A stretch of 64,000 nt of DNA from an uncultured Eubacteriales bacterium (GTDB lineage Bacteria; Bacillota; Clostridia; Oscillospirales; CAG-272): positions 11,598 through 75,597 of the forward strand of contig CAKSVM010000003.1 in the NCBI GenBank assembly GCA_934503195.1, read 5' to 3'. A model generated the notes under the pieces. That model did not search any database and was not told the origin of the DNA. It worked only from the letters and a program-made list of their open reading frames with translations. Position numbers and translations under genes: made by a program. Shown in pieces: positions 41,639 to 51,900 of the stretch. Position 1 is the stretch's first letter, and each line of letters begins with the position of its first letter.

Positions 41639-43575
41639 CACGGCAAAAACAGAACTCAAAGAAAGCCGCCTCTGACGGGCATCTCATCGCCCTCGCCGGA
41701 AATCCGAACGTCGGCAAGAGCAGCCTTTTCAACACACTGACCGGCTCGGATCAGCACACCGGAAACTGGACGGGAAAGACGGTCAGCGCGGCCGCCGGGA
41801 CCGTCCGAAAGAAGTTCGACAAATCGAAAGAAAAGCTGACGCTCGTCGATCTCCCCGGCACATATTCGCTCGCCGACGGTTCGCCCGAGGAACGCGAGGC
41901 GCGCGATTTCATAAAAAGCGGACGCGCCGAGGTGACCGTCGCGGTCTGCGACGCCTGCTGTCTCGAACGCGGTCTGATCCTCGTCCTGAAGCTCCTAGAG
42001 CTGACGCCGAGGGTCGTAGTCTGCCTGAATCTTATTGACGAGGCGCGGCGGAAAGGCATCAGCGTCGACACGGACGCCCTGTCGTCCGAGCTTCACGTTC
42101 CGGTGGTCGCGACGAGCGCGGCGACTGGTGAAGGGCTCCCCGGACTCGTCCGCGCGATTCACTCGCAAAAACTTCTCAAAAAGGAAGATTTTATTCCCTT
42201 CCGCTATCCCGAAAAAACCGAGGAAAAAATCGTCGGAATAGCCAAATCCGCGCCCGAAGGGGAAAACGCCCGTCTCTACGCGCTCGAACGTCTCCGTGAC
42301 GATCCCGACGTCGTCTCGCGCCCGGTCATCGTCGCCGAGGGGATCGCCGCGTCCTGCGCCGTGAAATCCGGCTCGGGCTACTCCGAAACCGACCGCAGAA
42401 TCGACCGGATCGTCATGTCGCGCCCCGGCTCGATAATCCTCGGAATCCTTTTACTATGCGGCGTTTTCTGGCTGACGGCGGTCGGCGCGAACTACCCTTC
42501 CGAGCTTTTGCAGAGGTTCTTCGATTTTCTCATCGGACCGATCCGGAGTCTCCTCGGCTTCCTGCCCGGAAAGCTCAATTCGGCGATTGTCGACGGGATG
42601 CTCGCGACGCTTTTCAAGGTCGTTTCGGTGATGCTGCCGCCGATGGCGATCTTCTTCCCGCTCTTTACGCTTCTGGAGGATTCGGGACTTTTCGCGCGGA
42701 TCGCCTTCAACTCGGACGGCGTGATGAGCCGCTGCTCGGCCTGCTCAAAGCAGCCGCTGACAATGGCGATGGGACTCGGCTGCAACGCCGCCGGAGTCGT
42801 CGGATGCCGGATTATCGAGTCGAAAAAGGAGCGTCTGATCGCGATTCTCACGAACAATCTGATGCCCTGCAACGGGCGGTTTCCGATCCTGATCGCGATG
42901 TCGCTGATGATCGGCCGCGAGGCGGGAATCCCCGGAACGCTCGCGGCGGCCGGGATAATGACGCTCTCGGTTCTCGCCGCGGTCGGCGCGACGCTGATTC
43001 TGTCGAAAATCCTCGGAAAAGTGATTCCAGGCGAAAACTCGACTCTCCGGCTCGAACTCCCGCCCTACCGGAAGCCGCGGATCGGTCAGGTGCTGATCCG
43101 CTCGATCCTCGACCGGACGATCTTCGTCCTCGGGCGCGCGGCGGCAGTCGCGGCTCCGGCCGGACTCGTGATCTGGATTCTCTCGAACGCGTCGGTCGGC
43201 GGCTCGACGCTGATCTCGATCGCGGCGGAATTTCTCGACGCGCCGGGAAAACTCATCGGCGTCGACGGCGCGGTGATCTGCGGACTTCTGCTCGGCTTCC
43301 CGGCGAACGAAATCGTTCTGCCGCTGATTCTGATGATCTACACCTCGACAAATGTATTCCCCGATCAGAGCGGACTTTCCGAGCTGCTGATCGCGAACGG
43401 CTGGACGGTTTCTACCTGCGTGAAGCTGATGATCCTGACGATCTTCCGCTACCCATGCTCGACGACGCTTCTGACAATAAAAAAAGAAGCGGGCAGCCGC
43501 GCCGCGCTTGCCTCGGCGGTGATCCCGACAGCGATCGGAATCATTGTCTGCGCACTTATCACAATATTTGTATGA
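41629..43575 (+). CDS. feoB: Ferrous iron transporter FeoB
   Basis: A 648-residue GTP-gated Fe(II) uptake protein. The N-terminal G domain shows G1 GNPNVGKS (residues 24-31), G3 DLPGTYSL near 73, G4 NLID near 131 and G5 SAATG near 161, with a helical linker to about residue 260. About eight to ten membrane helices follow, including the two Gate-like repeats and the conserved cysteine segments CSKQPLTMAMGLGCNAAG and LTNNLMPCNGR. Length is a little short against E. coli FeoB (773) but normal for Clostridia. AAGGA lies 7 nt before the ATG. No feoC is seen. A hairpin terminator follows. Confidence 0.96.
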   Translation: MGLTRQKQNSKKAASDGHLIALAGNPNVGKSSLFNTLTGSDQHTGNWTGKTVSAAAGTVRKKFDKSKEKLTLVDLPGTYSLADGSPEEREARDFIKSGRAEVTVAVCDACCLERGLILVLKLLELTPRVVVCLNLIDEARRKGISVDTDALSSELHVPVVATSAATGEGLPGLVRAIHSQKLLKKEDFIPFRYPEKTEEKIVGIAKSAPEGENARLYALERLRDDPDVVSRPVIVAEGIAASCAVKSGSGYSETDRRIDRIVMSRPGSIILGILLLCGVFWLTAVGANYPSELLQRFFDFLIGPIRSLLGFLPGKLNSAIVDGMLATLFKVVSVMLPPMAIFFPLFTLLEDSGLFARIAFNSDGVMSRCSACSKQPLTMAMGLGCNAAGVVGCRIIESKKERLIAILTNNLMPCNGRFPILIAMSLMIGREAGIPGTLAAAGIMTLSVLAAVGATLILSKILGKVIPGENSTLRLELPPYRKPRIGQVLIRSILDRTIFVLGRAAAVAAPAGLVIWILSNASVGGSTLISIAAEFLDAPGKLIGVDGAVICGLLLGFPANEIVLPLILMIYTSTNVFPDQSGLSELLIANGWTVSTCVKLMILTIFRYPCSTTLLTIKKEAGSRAALASAVIPTAIGIIVCALITIFV

Positions 43576-43582
43576 CAAAAAC

Positions 43583-43613
43583 GGGCTGTCGCCAAAGTAA
43601 AGACAGCCCATTT
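43583..43613 (+). terminator. Terminator of feoAB
   Basis: GGGCTGTC and GACAGCCC arms around a loop, then ATTTT. Confidence 0.7.
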
Positions 43614-43679
43614 TCATCAACGCCTCTTCGTGAACGCCTCTTCCCGCTTTTTTCTCCATCCGGAACCCGGAAACGCAAG

Positions 43680-43849
43680 CCGACAGAGGAGGCGCGAGTG
43701 CGGGGGATAAATAAAAGCATAACGTGAGCAAACCGCGCGATGTACGCCAGCGGGGGCTCCCCGCCCGACGGAGGAGACGCGGACGCGGGGGAAAACTGAA
43801 GAATCCGTATAAACACCCGCCGCGTTGTTTGCCAGCGGGGGCTCCCCGC
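43680..43849. repeat. Two 85-bp tandem repeat units
   Basis: Unit 1 is 43680-43764 and unit 2 is 43765-43849, both exactly 85 bp. Each starts CCGAC(A/G)GAGGAG and ends with the identical 19 bp GCCAGCGGGGGCTCCCCGC, which folds into a GC hairpin. The middles have diverged. It fills the gap between feoB and the winged-helix regulator and abuts the latter's stop codon. No coding role is seen. Confidence 0.8.
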
Positions 43850-44494
43850 TTAGAGTTCCTCCAGCCTGTACCCGAGTCCGCGCACGGCCGTGATCGAGAT
43901 CCCGGTGCGCTTCGGGCTGAGCTTTTGCTTGAGCCTTGAAACCGTCAGCCAGAGGACGTTTGAGTCGGCCGCCGGGAGTCCGGCCGCTTTGACCAGCTCC
44001 TCGCGCGAGACGGTCGCGTCGGGGCGAGACGCCAGACAAAACAGAATCGCGAACTCGCGCCTTGTCAGCTGGATTTTCTCTCTTCCGATCGTCGCTTCGC
44101 AGGTCACGGCGTCGAGCTTGAGCCGCCCGAGCGATAATCCGTCCTCGATCGACCGCGCGCTCCTTGTCTTCGCGTCGACTCTCGCTAAAAGCTCGACCGG
44201 CGGACAGTCGGGCGGAACCGAATCGTCGCCGACCGAAAGCCCTTCGAGTATGTCGGGCACCGAATGACTCCTTGCGATCACGATTATCGGTATGTCCGAG
44301 GTCTTTCTGAAATTCTCGCAGAACGGCACAAAATTCCCGAAAAACCGCGCCGAGATAATCAGAAGCCCGGCTTTCAGACGCGTGGTGTCGTCGATTCCGA
44401 CCCGCTCGACCTCGTATCTGCCCGAAAGCGCGTTCGCAATCGTTCCGATCTCGTTCTCGCCGACAAGCGCGAGGATTTTTCTCTCGGCTCTCAT
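43850..44494 (-). CDS. Winged-helix (OmpR/PhoB-type) regulator with degenerate receiver domain
   Basis: A 214-residue protein. The C-terminal 95 residues are a clear OmpR/PhoB DNA-binding domain (KIQLTRREFAILFCLASRPDATVSREEL split near residues 140-167; NVLWLTVSRLKQKL; ITAVRGLGYRLE). The N-terminal 105 residues have the alternating pattern of a receiver domain, but the strand that should end in the phosphorylated Asp reads GLLIISARF and has no Asp there. Phosphorelay control is therefore unlikely. No histidine kinase is nearby. It starts 1 bp after the DUF2971 stop, so the two are an operon. Confidence 0.85.
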   Translation of the reverse strand: MRAERKILALVGENEIGTIANALSGRYEVERVGIDDTTRLKAGLLIISARFFGNFVPFCENFRKTSDIPIIVIARSHSVPDILEGLSVGDDSVPPDCPPVELLARVDAKTRSARSIEDGLSLGRLKLDAVTCEATIGREKIQLTRREFAILFCLASRPDATVSREELVKAAGLPAADSNVLWLTVSRLKQKLSPKRTGISITAVRGLGYRLEEL

Positions 44495-44495
44495 T

Positions 44496-45734
44496 CTAGT
44501 ACCTCAGACTTACGCGGCTCTTTGAGATCCGCACGCCGCCGTCGATTCCGGGCGTCGACGAGACGAGATAGTTGATTCCCTTCGTCGTGATCCCGGCCTC
44601 GTTCGTCGGTCCGATCGTGATGCTTCTTATCGACCCGCGGATCAGATTTTCGTCGCGGTAGACCGTGTAGGGAATCGGAATGTTTCCCTTGCACCTGATG
44701 TTTATCGCCGTCCGGTCAACCGGCATATAGATAAGGCGGTATTCGTTCTCGGCCGCCATCGAGTTCGATTTCAGGAAAAGCCCCGCGTACATCAGATGAG
44801 CCGCGACGACGCGGTCGGTCTGAAGCGGCGTGAGTCCGAAGCGTTTCGCGTCGCGGACGATGCTGTCGGTCATCCCGTCAAGCTCCTCGCAGGGGCGGTC
44901 GCAGGGCTTGTAGCAGACCGAGCCGCCGACCATGCAGTCGGCTCCGGTCCGGTATTCGCCGAGCGAATTCCGGTAGAAAAGCCCGATAGAATCAAATCCG
45001 ATGTTGAATCCGCATTTGTTCGTGTAACCGCTCCAGAGCGTGAGGTTGTCCTGATCCTTCGAGAAGGAAATTATGAAGGTGTCGCGGTTCATCTCCGAGA
45101 CGACGCGGCCGAGCGGATCGTCGGTGTGCGGCGAATAGCTGTCCGACTCAAGCGCGCGGACAATTGAGCCGCGGACGCTGTCGTAGCGTTTTGACGAGAG
45201 GAAATTCGTGATGTAACGCCTCTCCTCGGTGTCGTTGAGAAAGTCGCACTGCGTCGCCCAGAGTTCGCCGCTCCTTATTATGTTCACAACAGCCGTAAGC
45301 GCGGTGTAATGGTAGATCTCACCTACATACGGCTCGACGAAATCGCCGATATATGGCGAGTCGCGGAGAAGCGTCTCGGTCGAGTCGGAATTCTTCACGG
45401 CGTCAAAATACCTCTCGCGCGAATATTCCTTTCCTCTGGCCACGATCGACTGGTCGAGCTGGCAGTCGGTGTGAAGATCGGCGAAAATCGCCGCCAGTCT
45501 CGGATCCGAACGCCTCGAACATAACCCTTCCATCCGCCTTATCACCGCCTCGTCGCAGGCGAAGAGCGAGAGATTGAAGAGCGCGCGCATATACTGAAGA
45601 TCGATCTCGGGCGAGTCGGAATCGTCCGAGATTTTGCGGAGCTTTTCGCAGATCTCGCGAAGCGCGTTCTGATCCGAGAGCCGCGCCGAACTCTCGCAGA
45701 GTGCTTTCGCCGCGGCGAAAGCGTCGACATTCAT
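44496..45734 (-). CDS. DUF2971 domain-containing protein
   Basis: A 412-residue cytoplasmic protein. The DUF2971 region begins at about residue 125 with IYHYTALTAVVNIIRSGELWATQCDFLND-type residues, followed by FIISFSKDQDNLTLWSGY near residue 205 and EYRLIYMP near 340, all family marks. The N-terminal 120 residues are helical. The function of DUF2971 is unknown; members often sit in accessory or defence contexts. The start is uncertain: the ATG at 45734 is 17 nt from GGAGG; a non-ATG start 9 nt upstream is possible. It leads an operon with the degenerate response regulator. Confidence 0.75.
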   Translation of the reverse strand: MNVDAFAAAKALCESSARLSDQNALREICEKLRKISDDSDSPEIDLQYMRALFNLSLFACDEAVIRRMEGLCSRRSDPRLAAIFADLHTDCQLDQSIVARGKEYSRERYFDAVKNSDSTETLLRDSPYIGDFVEPYVGEIYHYTALTAVVNIIRSGELWATQCDFLNDTEERRYITNFLSSKRYDSVRGSIVRALESDSYSPHTDDPLGRVVSEMNRDTFIISFSKDQDNLTLWSGYTNKCGFNIGFDSIGLFYRNSLGEYRTGADCMVGGSVCYKPCDRPCEELDGMTDSIVRDAKRFGLTPLQTDRVVAAHLMYAGLFLKSNSMAAENEYRLIYMPVDRTAINIRCKGNIPIPYTVYRDENLIRGSIRSITIGPTNEAGITTKGINYLVSSTPGIDGGVRISKSRVSLRY

Positions 45735-45832
45735 GTCAGCCAGAGTAATCACCTCCGAAAAAAATCTCTCTATAATAATACTATTATATCAGATTCCGCG
45801 CGGTTTGTCAAGAGCGGGAAAAAGTAAAAATA

Positions 45833-45936
45833 TCCTGTCAAAAATGACAGGTTCGCGAAGATGGCGGAAAGATATGGTATAATAGATGATGTAAACTCCC
45901 AGTAATATTGGGATTATGTAAACTACCGGAGGTTTA
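45833..45936 (+). promoter_or_regulatory. Upstream control region of giant surface protein
   Basis: A perfect inverted repeat CCTGTCA-AAAA-TGACAGG (45833-45850) lies upstream of TATAAT (about 45881-45886). The leader has the repeat TCCCA-N7-TGGGA (45897-45913) between two copies of ATGTAAACT, then CGGAGG before the ATG. The -35 box is poor, so an activator may be required. Confidence 0.5.
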
Positions 45937-45938
45937 AT

Positions 45939-48900
45939 ATGAACAAACGAATCTTGAGTTCACTACTCGTATTCGCGATGCTCATCTCCGCGATGCCGAT
46001 CCAGACTCTCGCCTACTTCAGATACAAGGACGACGAGATCTTAAAGCATGCGGAAAGCTCGCTGGAGATCCCGCTGAAGGACTCTGACGGAAAAGTTTCG
46101 ACACTCAATTATGACGCCACGTGGGATGAAATCTACCCCTTCGGCGCGTTCGTCTTCGGAAACTTCGAGGCGGCGATAAACGAGGGCGCGTCTGACGGAA
46201 GCCAGACCGTCACGATCCCCGTCTACCGTCTCGGCGGCACGAAGGGCCGCGCCGAAGTCACCGTGAGATTTGACCCCGCCGCGACGAAAACGGCCGCGGA
46301 CGCCGACTCATATTCCTACGCCCTCTCGGGACGCGACGACATTACGATAGAATACGAAAATCCCCAGCCGATCGCGAAATATCAGCCGCTCGGAAAGGCA
46401 CACGTATACGCCGGCTGCGGGATCCTCGATAAGGATGTGACCGACGACGAGGGTGAAGCGTTCGCCACGATCTTCTCGCTTGACAACGTCAAGGCCGACT
46501 CGTTCAAATGGCAGTTCACCGAAATCGAGATTAATATGTCCGGAAACGACGATATTAAGGTCATCACCGACTGGACAGATCTCGCCGACGCGCTGACCTC
46601 CGAAATCACGGTTAACAACACCGATATCGTCTATGATATAAACAAATCGGACGGCGTATATAAGATGCGCGACTTCCGCTGTGTCTACACGGTCGATGGC
46701 AAGACCTATTGCTCCGACACGTGGTATTTCGGCGAAAGGTATGTCGAGGAGGAAGAGGAAGTCCTCCCCGAAATGCCCGAAAAGACACCCGACGCGGAGG
46801 ATCCGACCTATTCGACGCTTGAGATTGAGGAGGAATTCGGCTCGGCCGCGTTCACGCTCGTCTTCGCCGAGGATGAGTGGGTCAAGAACATCATCATCAC
46901 CGCGAAGGATGACGAGATCGGCGAGCTTCCCGAACTCGGACTCTTCACGCTCTACGAAAACAACGGCGGAGCTATCTATCACGCCGCCTCCACCTTCACG
47001 CTTCTTGTGAACGACGACGATCCGCTCGGCGAGTCGGCGGTCGGATTTGAGACCGCGTCAATAGAGGCCGATCAGGACGCCGGAAGCGTCTCGGTAAAAA
47101 TCGTCCGCACCGGAGACAATTCCTACCCGGTGAGCGTTGAATACTCGACCTCCGATCTCGACGCGGCGGCCGGAAAGCAGTACTCCCCCGTCTCGGGAAC
47201 CCTGATGTTCGCCGGAGACATCAACGAGGCGACGGTCACAATTCCACTCATCAAGGAATCGGCGCGCGAGGATATCCTCTCGTTCGAGCTGACCCTCTCG
47301 GATCTCAAGGGCGGAAAAGGCTCGGCCGCGATTTCGTCCGGATCGATCCGGATCGACCTCACAAGCTCGGGCAGATCGCAGGGAATCACCGAGGGAACCA
47401 ACCTCGCCACGATAATCGCCGGATCCGCCGGAGAGGACGTCTCGGGTAACGTCTTGACCGGAGACCCGCTCATCCCCGAGGCCGGAACCCACGACGGAAT
47501 CCAGACCTCGTCCGACGATTCCCCCTCGCCCGCGAAATACAACGACAACAAGATCGTCACCCGCTCGCACACCTATGAAAAGGGACTGATCTTCAGCCGC
47601 TCGGATTACAGCGACAGCACAAAATACTGGCGCGACTACGAGCTCGTCGTCGGCGCGGTCGGCGGAGAATACGCCGCCCCGATGTCGCTCTTCACGGTAT
47701 TCAAGGCACCGGCCTTCACCGAGAACAGCGGCGGTTATTCCGGAACCAAGGCGAACTTCTCGGCGACTCAGAGTTCGATCCTCCTCCAGCACAACCACAA
47801 CACCGGCTTCACGTCGCTGGAAATCGCAAACGCCTCGCTCCTCTTCTCAGACATAAGCTGGAGATTCAGCTGGCCGACGATCGGCGTGGCTCAGGCAGGC
47901 CGCAAGGAGAAGGATTACCTCTATGTCATGCCCTTCGCGATGGTCTCCTACCCCAGTGCCACGAATCCGAACGGAGGCGTGAAGGACTGGAACGGCAACG
48001 CCGCGAATTTCTTCTCCGCGAAGACCCGCGACACCTCGTGGAGCGGAAGCGACAGCTTGGCGATGATCTACGGACGCGGACTCGGCTTCTCGTTCGGACT
48101 CTCGCTCAACAAGAACGGCGGCCAGTACCCCACATGGCAGGAGAGCAGCAAGGGCCTTTCGGATAACGATACCAAGAGCGGAACGAACGGAAGCTCGAAG
48201 GTCACGCTCGACAATCTCACCCTCAAGCGCAGATATTTCGGAAATTCTACGCTCGGCTTCACGATCCACACCGCCAACGACAAGGACATCGGAAATCCCG
48301 GCGATTACGCGATCTTTGACGAGGACTCGACCGTCTATCAGAGCATCCGCCCCGAGGTCACGATCGTCCCGAACGCGGGCGGCGTCACTTCAGGCGGACA
48401 GCTCTATGTCGGCTCGAAGCTCAAGGTCGATTTCAAGAACCTCGCCGACTACATAATCCCGCAGGACGGCTACATCACCGACTATATCTACCTCACAGAC
48501 AACCACGGAGCGGTCTGCAAGCCGCAGATCGAACGCGCGAGCGACTCGACCTACTACGTCACCCTCCTCTGGAGCGGCATGAACGAGACCTCGCTCTCAA
48601 GCGACAGATCCTATACGCTCAACGTCGTCATGGAACGCCGTCAGGAGATCTTTATTGACGTCGGCCCCTCGGTCGTCGGAAACGACAATGGCGCGATTTC
48701 GACCGCGTGGGATAAGTTCCTCTTCGAGGGCGAGGGCGGAAGCATCAATCTGAGATACGCAAAGTTCGGTTACAACACGACAACGACCAGATCCGACAGC
48801 CCCAAGCATTTCAAACAGAGTTCCGGCACCGCGACCTATAATTACGACCTCGTCGGAAACACCACGGCAAGCCGTTCCCTGAAGCTCTCGCGCAACTCCG

Positions 48901-51900
48901 GAAAAGACTCCACGTTCAGCAATCTTCAATATATAAACCTCGGTCAGGACCCTGACGACGTGATCCTCTTCAACGGCCGCTCGTATAAGGGCAACGAGAA
49001 CATCTACCTCACTCAGGCCGACCTCGCGCAGTCGAAGCTCGTCTTCTATTTCTACGACTCGACCTGTCTCTCGAACCAGACCGATATGTCGATAACGATC
49101 TCCGACACCTATCTCTACTTCGACGTCAACGGAAACGGCGTCATTGACGGATATTTCGACGAGGAAACCGGATACTTCGTCCTCGACAAGGACGAGAACG
49201 GAAACGAAATCGACCTCAATCTCGGCATAATCTCGGGAAGCTTCGACGAAAAGACCTTCCAGCCGATCGTCGACAAGGACGGCGGCGTGCATCAGTATTT
49301 CTTCAAGGTTATCTACAAGACCTCGCCGCGCTCGCTGAAAGCCCCGGTCGGAGCGTCTGACACCGACACGCTCAGAATCCTTCCCTTCTTCGCCTCGACC
49401 GTCACCGACGGCGGACGCTATTCGACGCTGACAAAGGAACAGCTCTCCTATCGCTACGTCGCCGCGGGCTATATGCGTACCGACAAGAACGGAACCGCCT
49501 ACTACGATTCCTCCGACGGACACCCGATGTACGGTGAGGCCGCGACGAAGACCTCAATGATCGACATTCCGCTCGGCGGCGACGTCAGCCCCGTCTACAA
49601 GGAATACGACAAAACCCAGAACAAATGGCTTTGGCACTGGACCCCGAACTTCTGGGGACAGCTACTCTTCCCGTATGAAAATCCCGCTCCGATCTCGCAC
49701 GATATGAACATGACCGGAGAAGCGGTCGCGATCGCCGGCGAGGAACCCACGTGGGATATCGTCGAGAAAAAGCGCGTCCAGAAGCTCAGCCCGGACGGCG
49801 CGGCGAGAGTCAACGGATATCTCGGCTCGCTCACCGGAAACAACACCTTCGGACTCGCCGTGACCGAGGAACCCTATGTCACCGAAAACGGCACGCGCGT
49901 CAAGAAAAAGCTCTCGTCGCTCGACGATATCGCGCATGACAGCCTCGCTCTGGGTGAGGTCAGCGCGATCCCGAACGCCGATTATCTCACGCTCTCGAAC
50001 GGCTCGGGCGATGCCGGAGATTCCGAGGGTGACGCGGCCGGAGCGGGTTCGATGCCCGAATTCGAGGCCGACCTCGGAATCTCGCTCCCCTCGACCGAAT
50101 TCGGTCTCTCGGATTACGCGAAGATTATAATGGACGGCAACTCGGTCGGCTTCTCGATCGGAATCCCGCTCCTCAAGATGGAAAAGGAATTCCCCGGCGA
50201 CAACAGCAACGCACAGCAGGGTCAGACAACTCCGACTCCCGGCGATCAGACCCAGCCGAACCCCGGTCAGGGCGGTCAGGGTTCGACGAATCCCCCGGCC
50301 TCCGGCTCGACCACTCCCGGACAGACCACAACCGCTCCGGCGACCCCCGCCACCGGAAACCCCAATCAGAACAGCGGCGGCGCGTCGGGTGCGACCCCGT
50401 CAACTCCCGGCACGACTCAGAATCCCACTCCTCCGTCCTCGACGACCGGATCGTGGACTCCCGCGCGTCCGAACGTGCCAACAACCACCGCTCCGAACTC
50501 CGGAACCCCCGCTTCCTCCGGCGGACAGTCGGGAAATCAGGGCGGACAGTCGGGACAGTCCGGAAATAACGGAAGCCGCACCGGCGGAAGTGCTTCAGCT
50601 TCTCCCTCCTCCACCTCCACTGAACCCGCGACCACGTCTCTCAGCAAGTCCTTCAAGGACGCGAACGAGTCGATGGAAATGCTGAGGAAATTCGTCTCGA
50701 CAAGAGGACAGAGCCTCAGCGAGGAACTCACGAAACAGCGCAACGAGGCAAAGGGCATGGGCGGCGTAAAGTCGAAGAAGGCCGAGGCTTCCTTCTCGGT
50801 CGCGCTCGTCATCATGTTCGAGTACAACCCGCTCGACAACGGATACTACTTCAAGACCGCGACAGTCGCGGCGGCGGTGTCCTTCGAGTTCACGCTCCAG
50901 TACCGCTTCACCTTCTTCCCGCTCCTTTACATCTACTTAAAGACCGGATTCGAGATCAAAATCTCGACCGGACTCGGCGTTGACCGCGTCGGCGTAGAGG
51001 GCAATGACGCGAAGGCGGTAAGCGCGTCGGCCTTCTCGGGCGTCGGACTTGAAGTCAAGGAAATCGGCGAGACCAAGCTCAAAAAAGGTCAGGCCTACAT
51101 ACTCGACACGACGCTCTCGACAAACAGCGAAAACAAAGTCACCGGACTCCACCTTTATATGGATGGAAGCTTCTATATGGAGGTTCTCGAGGGCGAAGGC
51201 GCCGACACCGAAGCCTCTCTCGCCCAAAAGGTTGACAGCTACGTAAAGGATCCGAAAGCATACAAGGAAGCTAACGGGGACGATTATTTCAGCTCCGGAC
51301 GACTCAAATCGAACGGCGAGGATCCCGTCGAGGTCTACTTCAAGAAGCACGACGGACGCGTCATCGTCATACTCACCGCGCTTGAGGAAGAGGCGCGAAT
51401 CACCTCGGCCAAGGAAGTCACCGGCGCGAAGAGCGTCGTCTACTGGCAGGGAATCAAGATCGAACCGTCCGGCTTCATCGAGGTCGGCGCGGGAATCGGA
51501 ATCGACCTCCTTAAGTTCGAGCTTTATCTCAAAGCGACGCTCGGACTCGGATTCAGCTTCGGCGCGTACAATACCGATAAACAGGCATATGAGCCGGCGT
51601 CGTTTGACAGCTTCGCGCTCAGCGCGGCGATCGGATTCAGAGTGACGGTTCTCTTCTTCAACTACTCGATGGATCTCCTCGGCTACTACCTCACGTACAA
51701 TAAGGGCGAGGGCTGGACAAGCCAGTTCGCCGCGCTCAACGGCGCGGTCCCGCTGAACGGATCGAGAAGCGGAGCGTCCGATTCGTCCTATGTCCATGTC
51801 ACCGGACCCGAAAACAACTGGTACGACGTCAGGGTCGACGGCGAAACCCCGATGACCCGCGCGTATGACCCGACCGACAAGAACGCCCGCTTCCAGATCT

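Noticed and set aside
42456..43727. A 423-codon plus-strand frame overlapping feoB
   Set aside because: It is a frame-shifted copy of feoB coding DNA, with Arg/Asp-rich sequence and no known domain.
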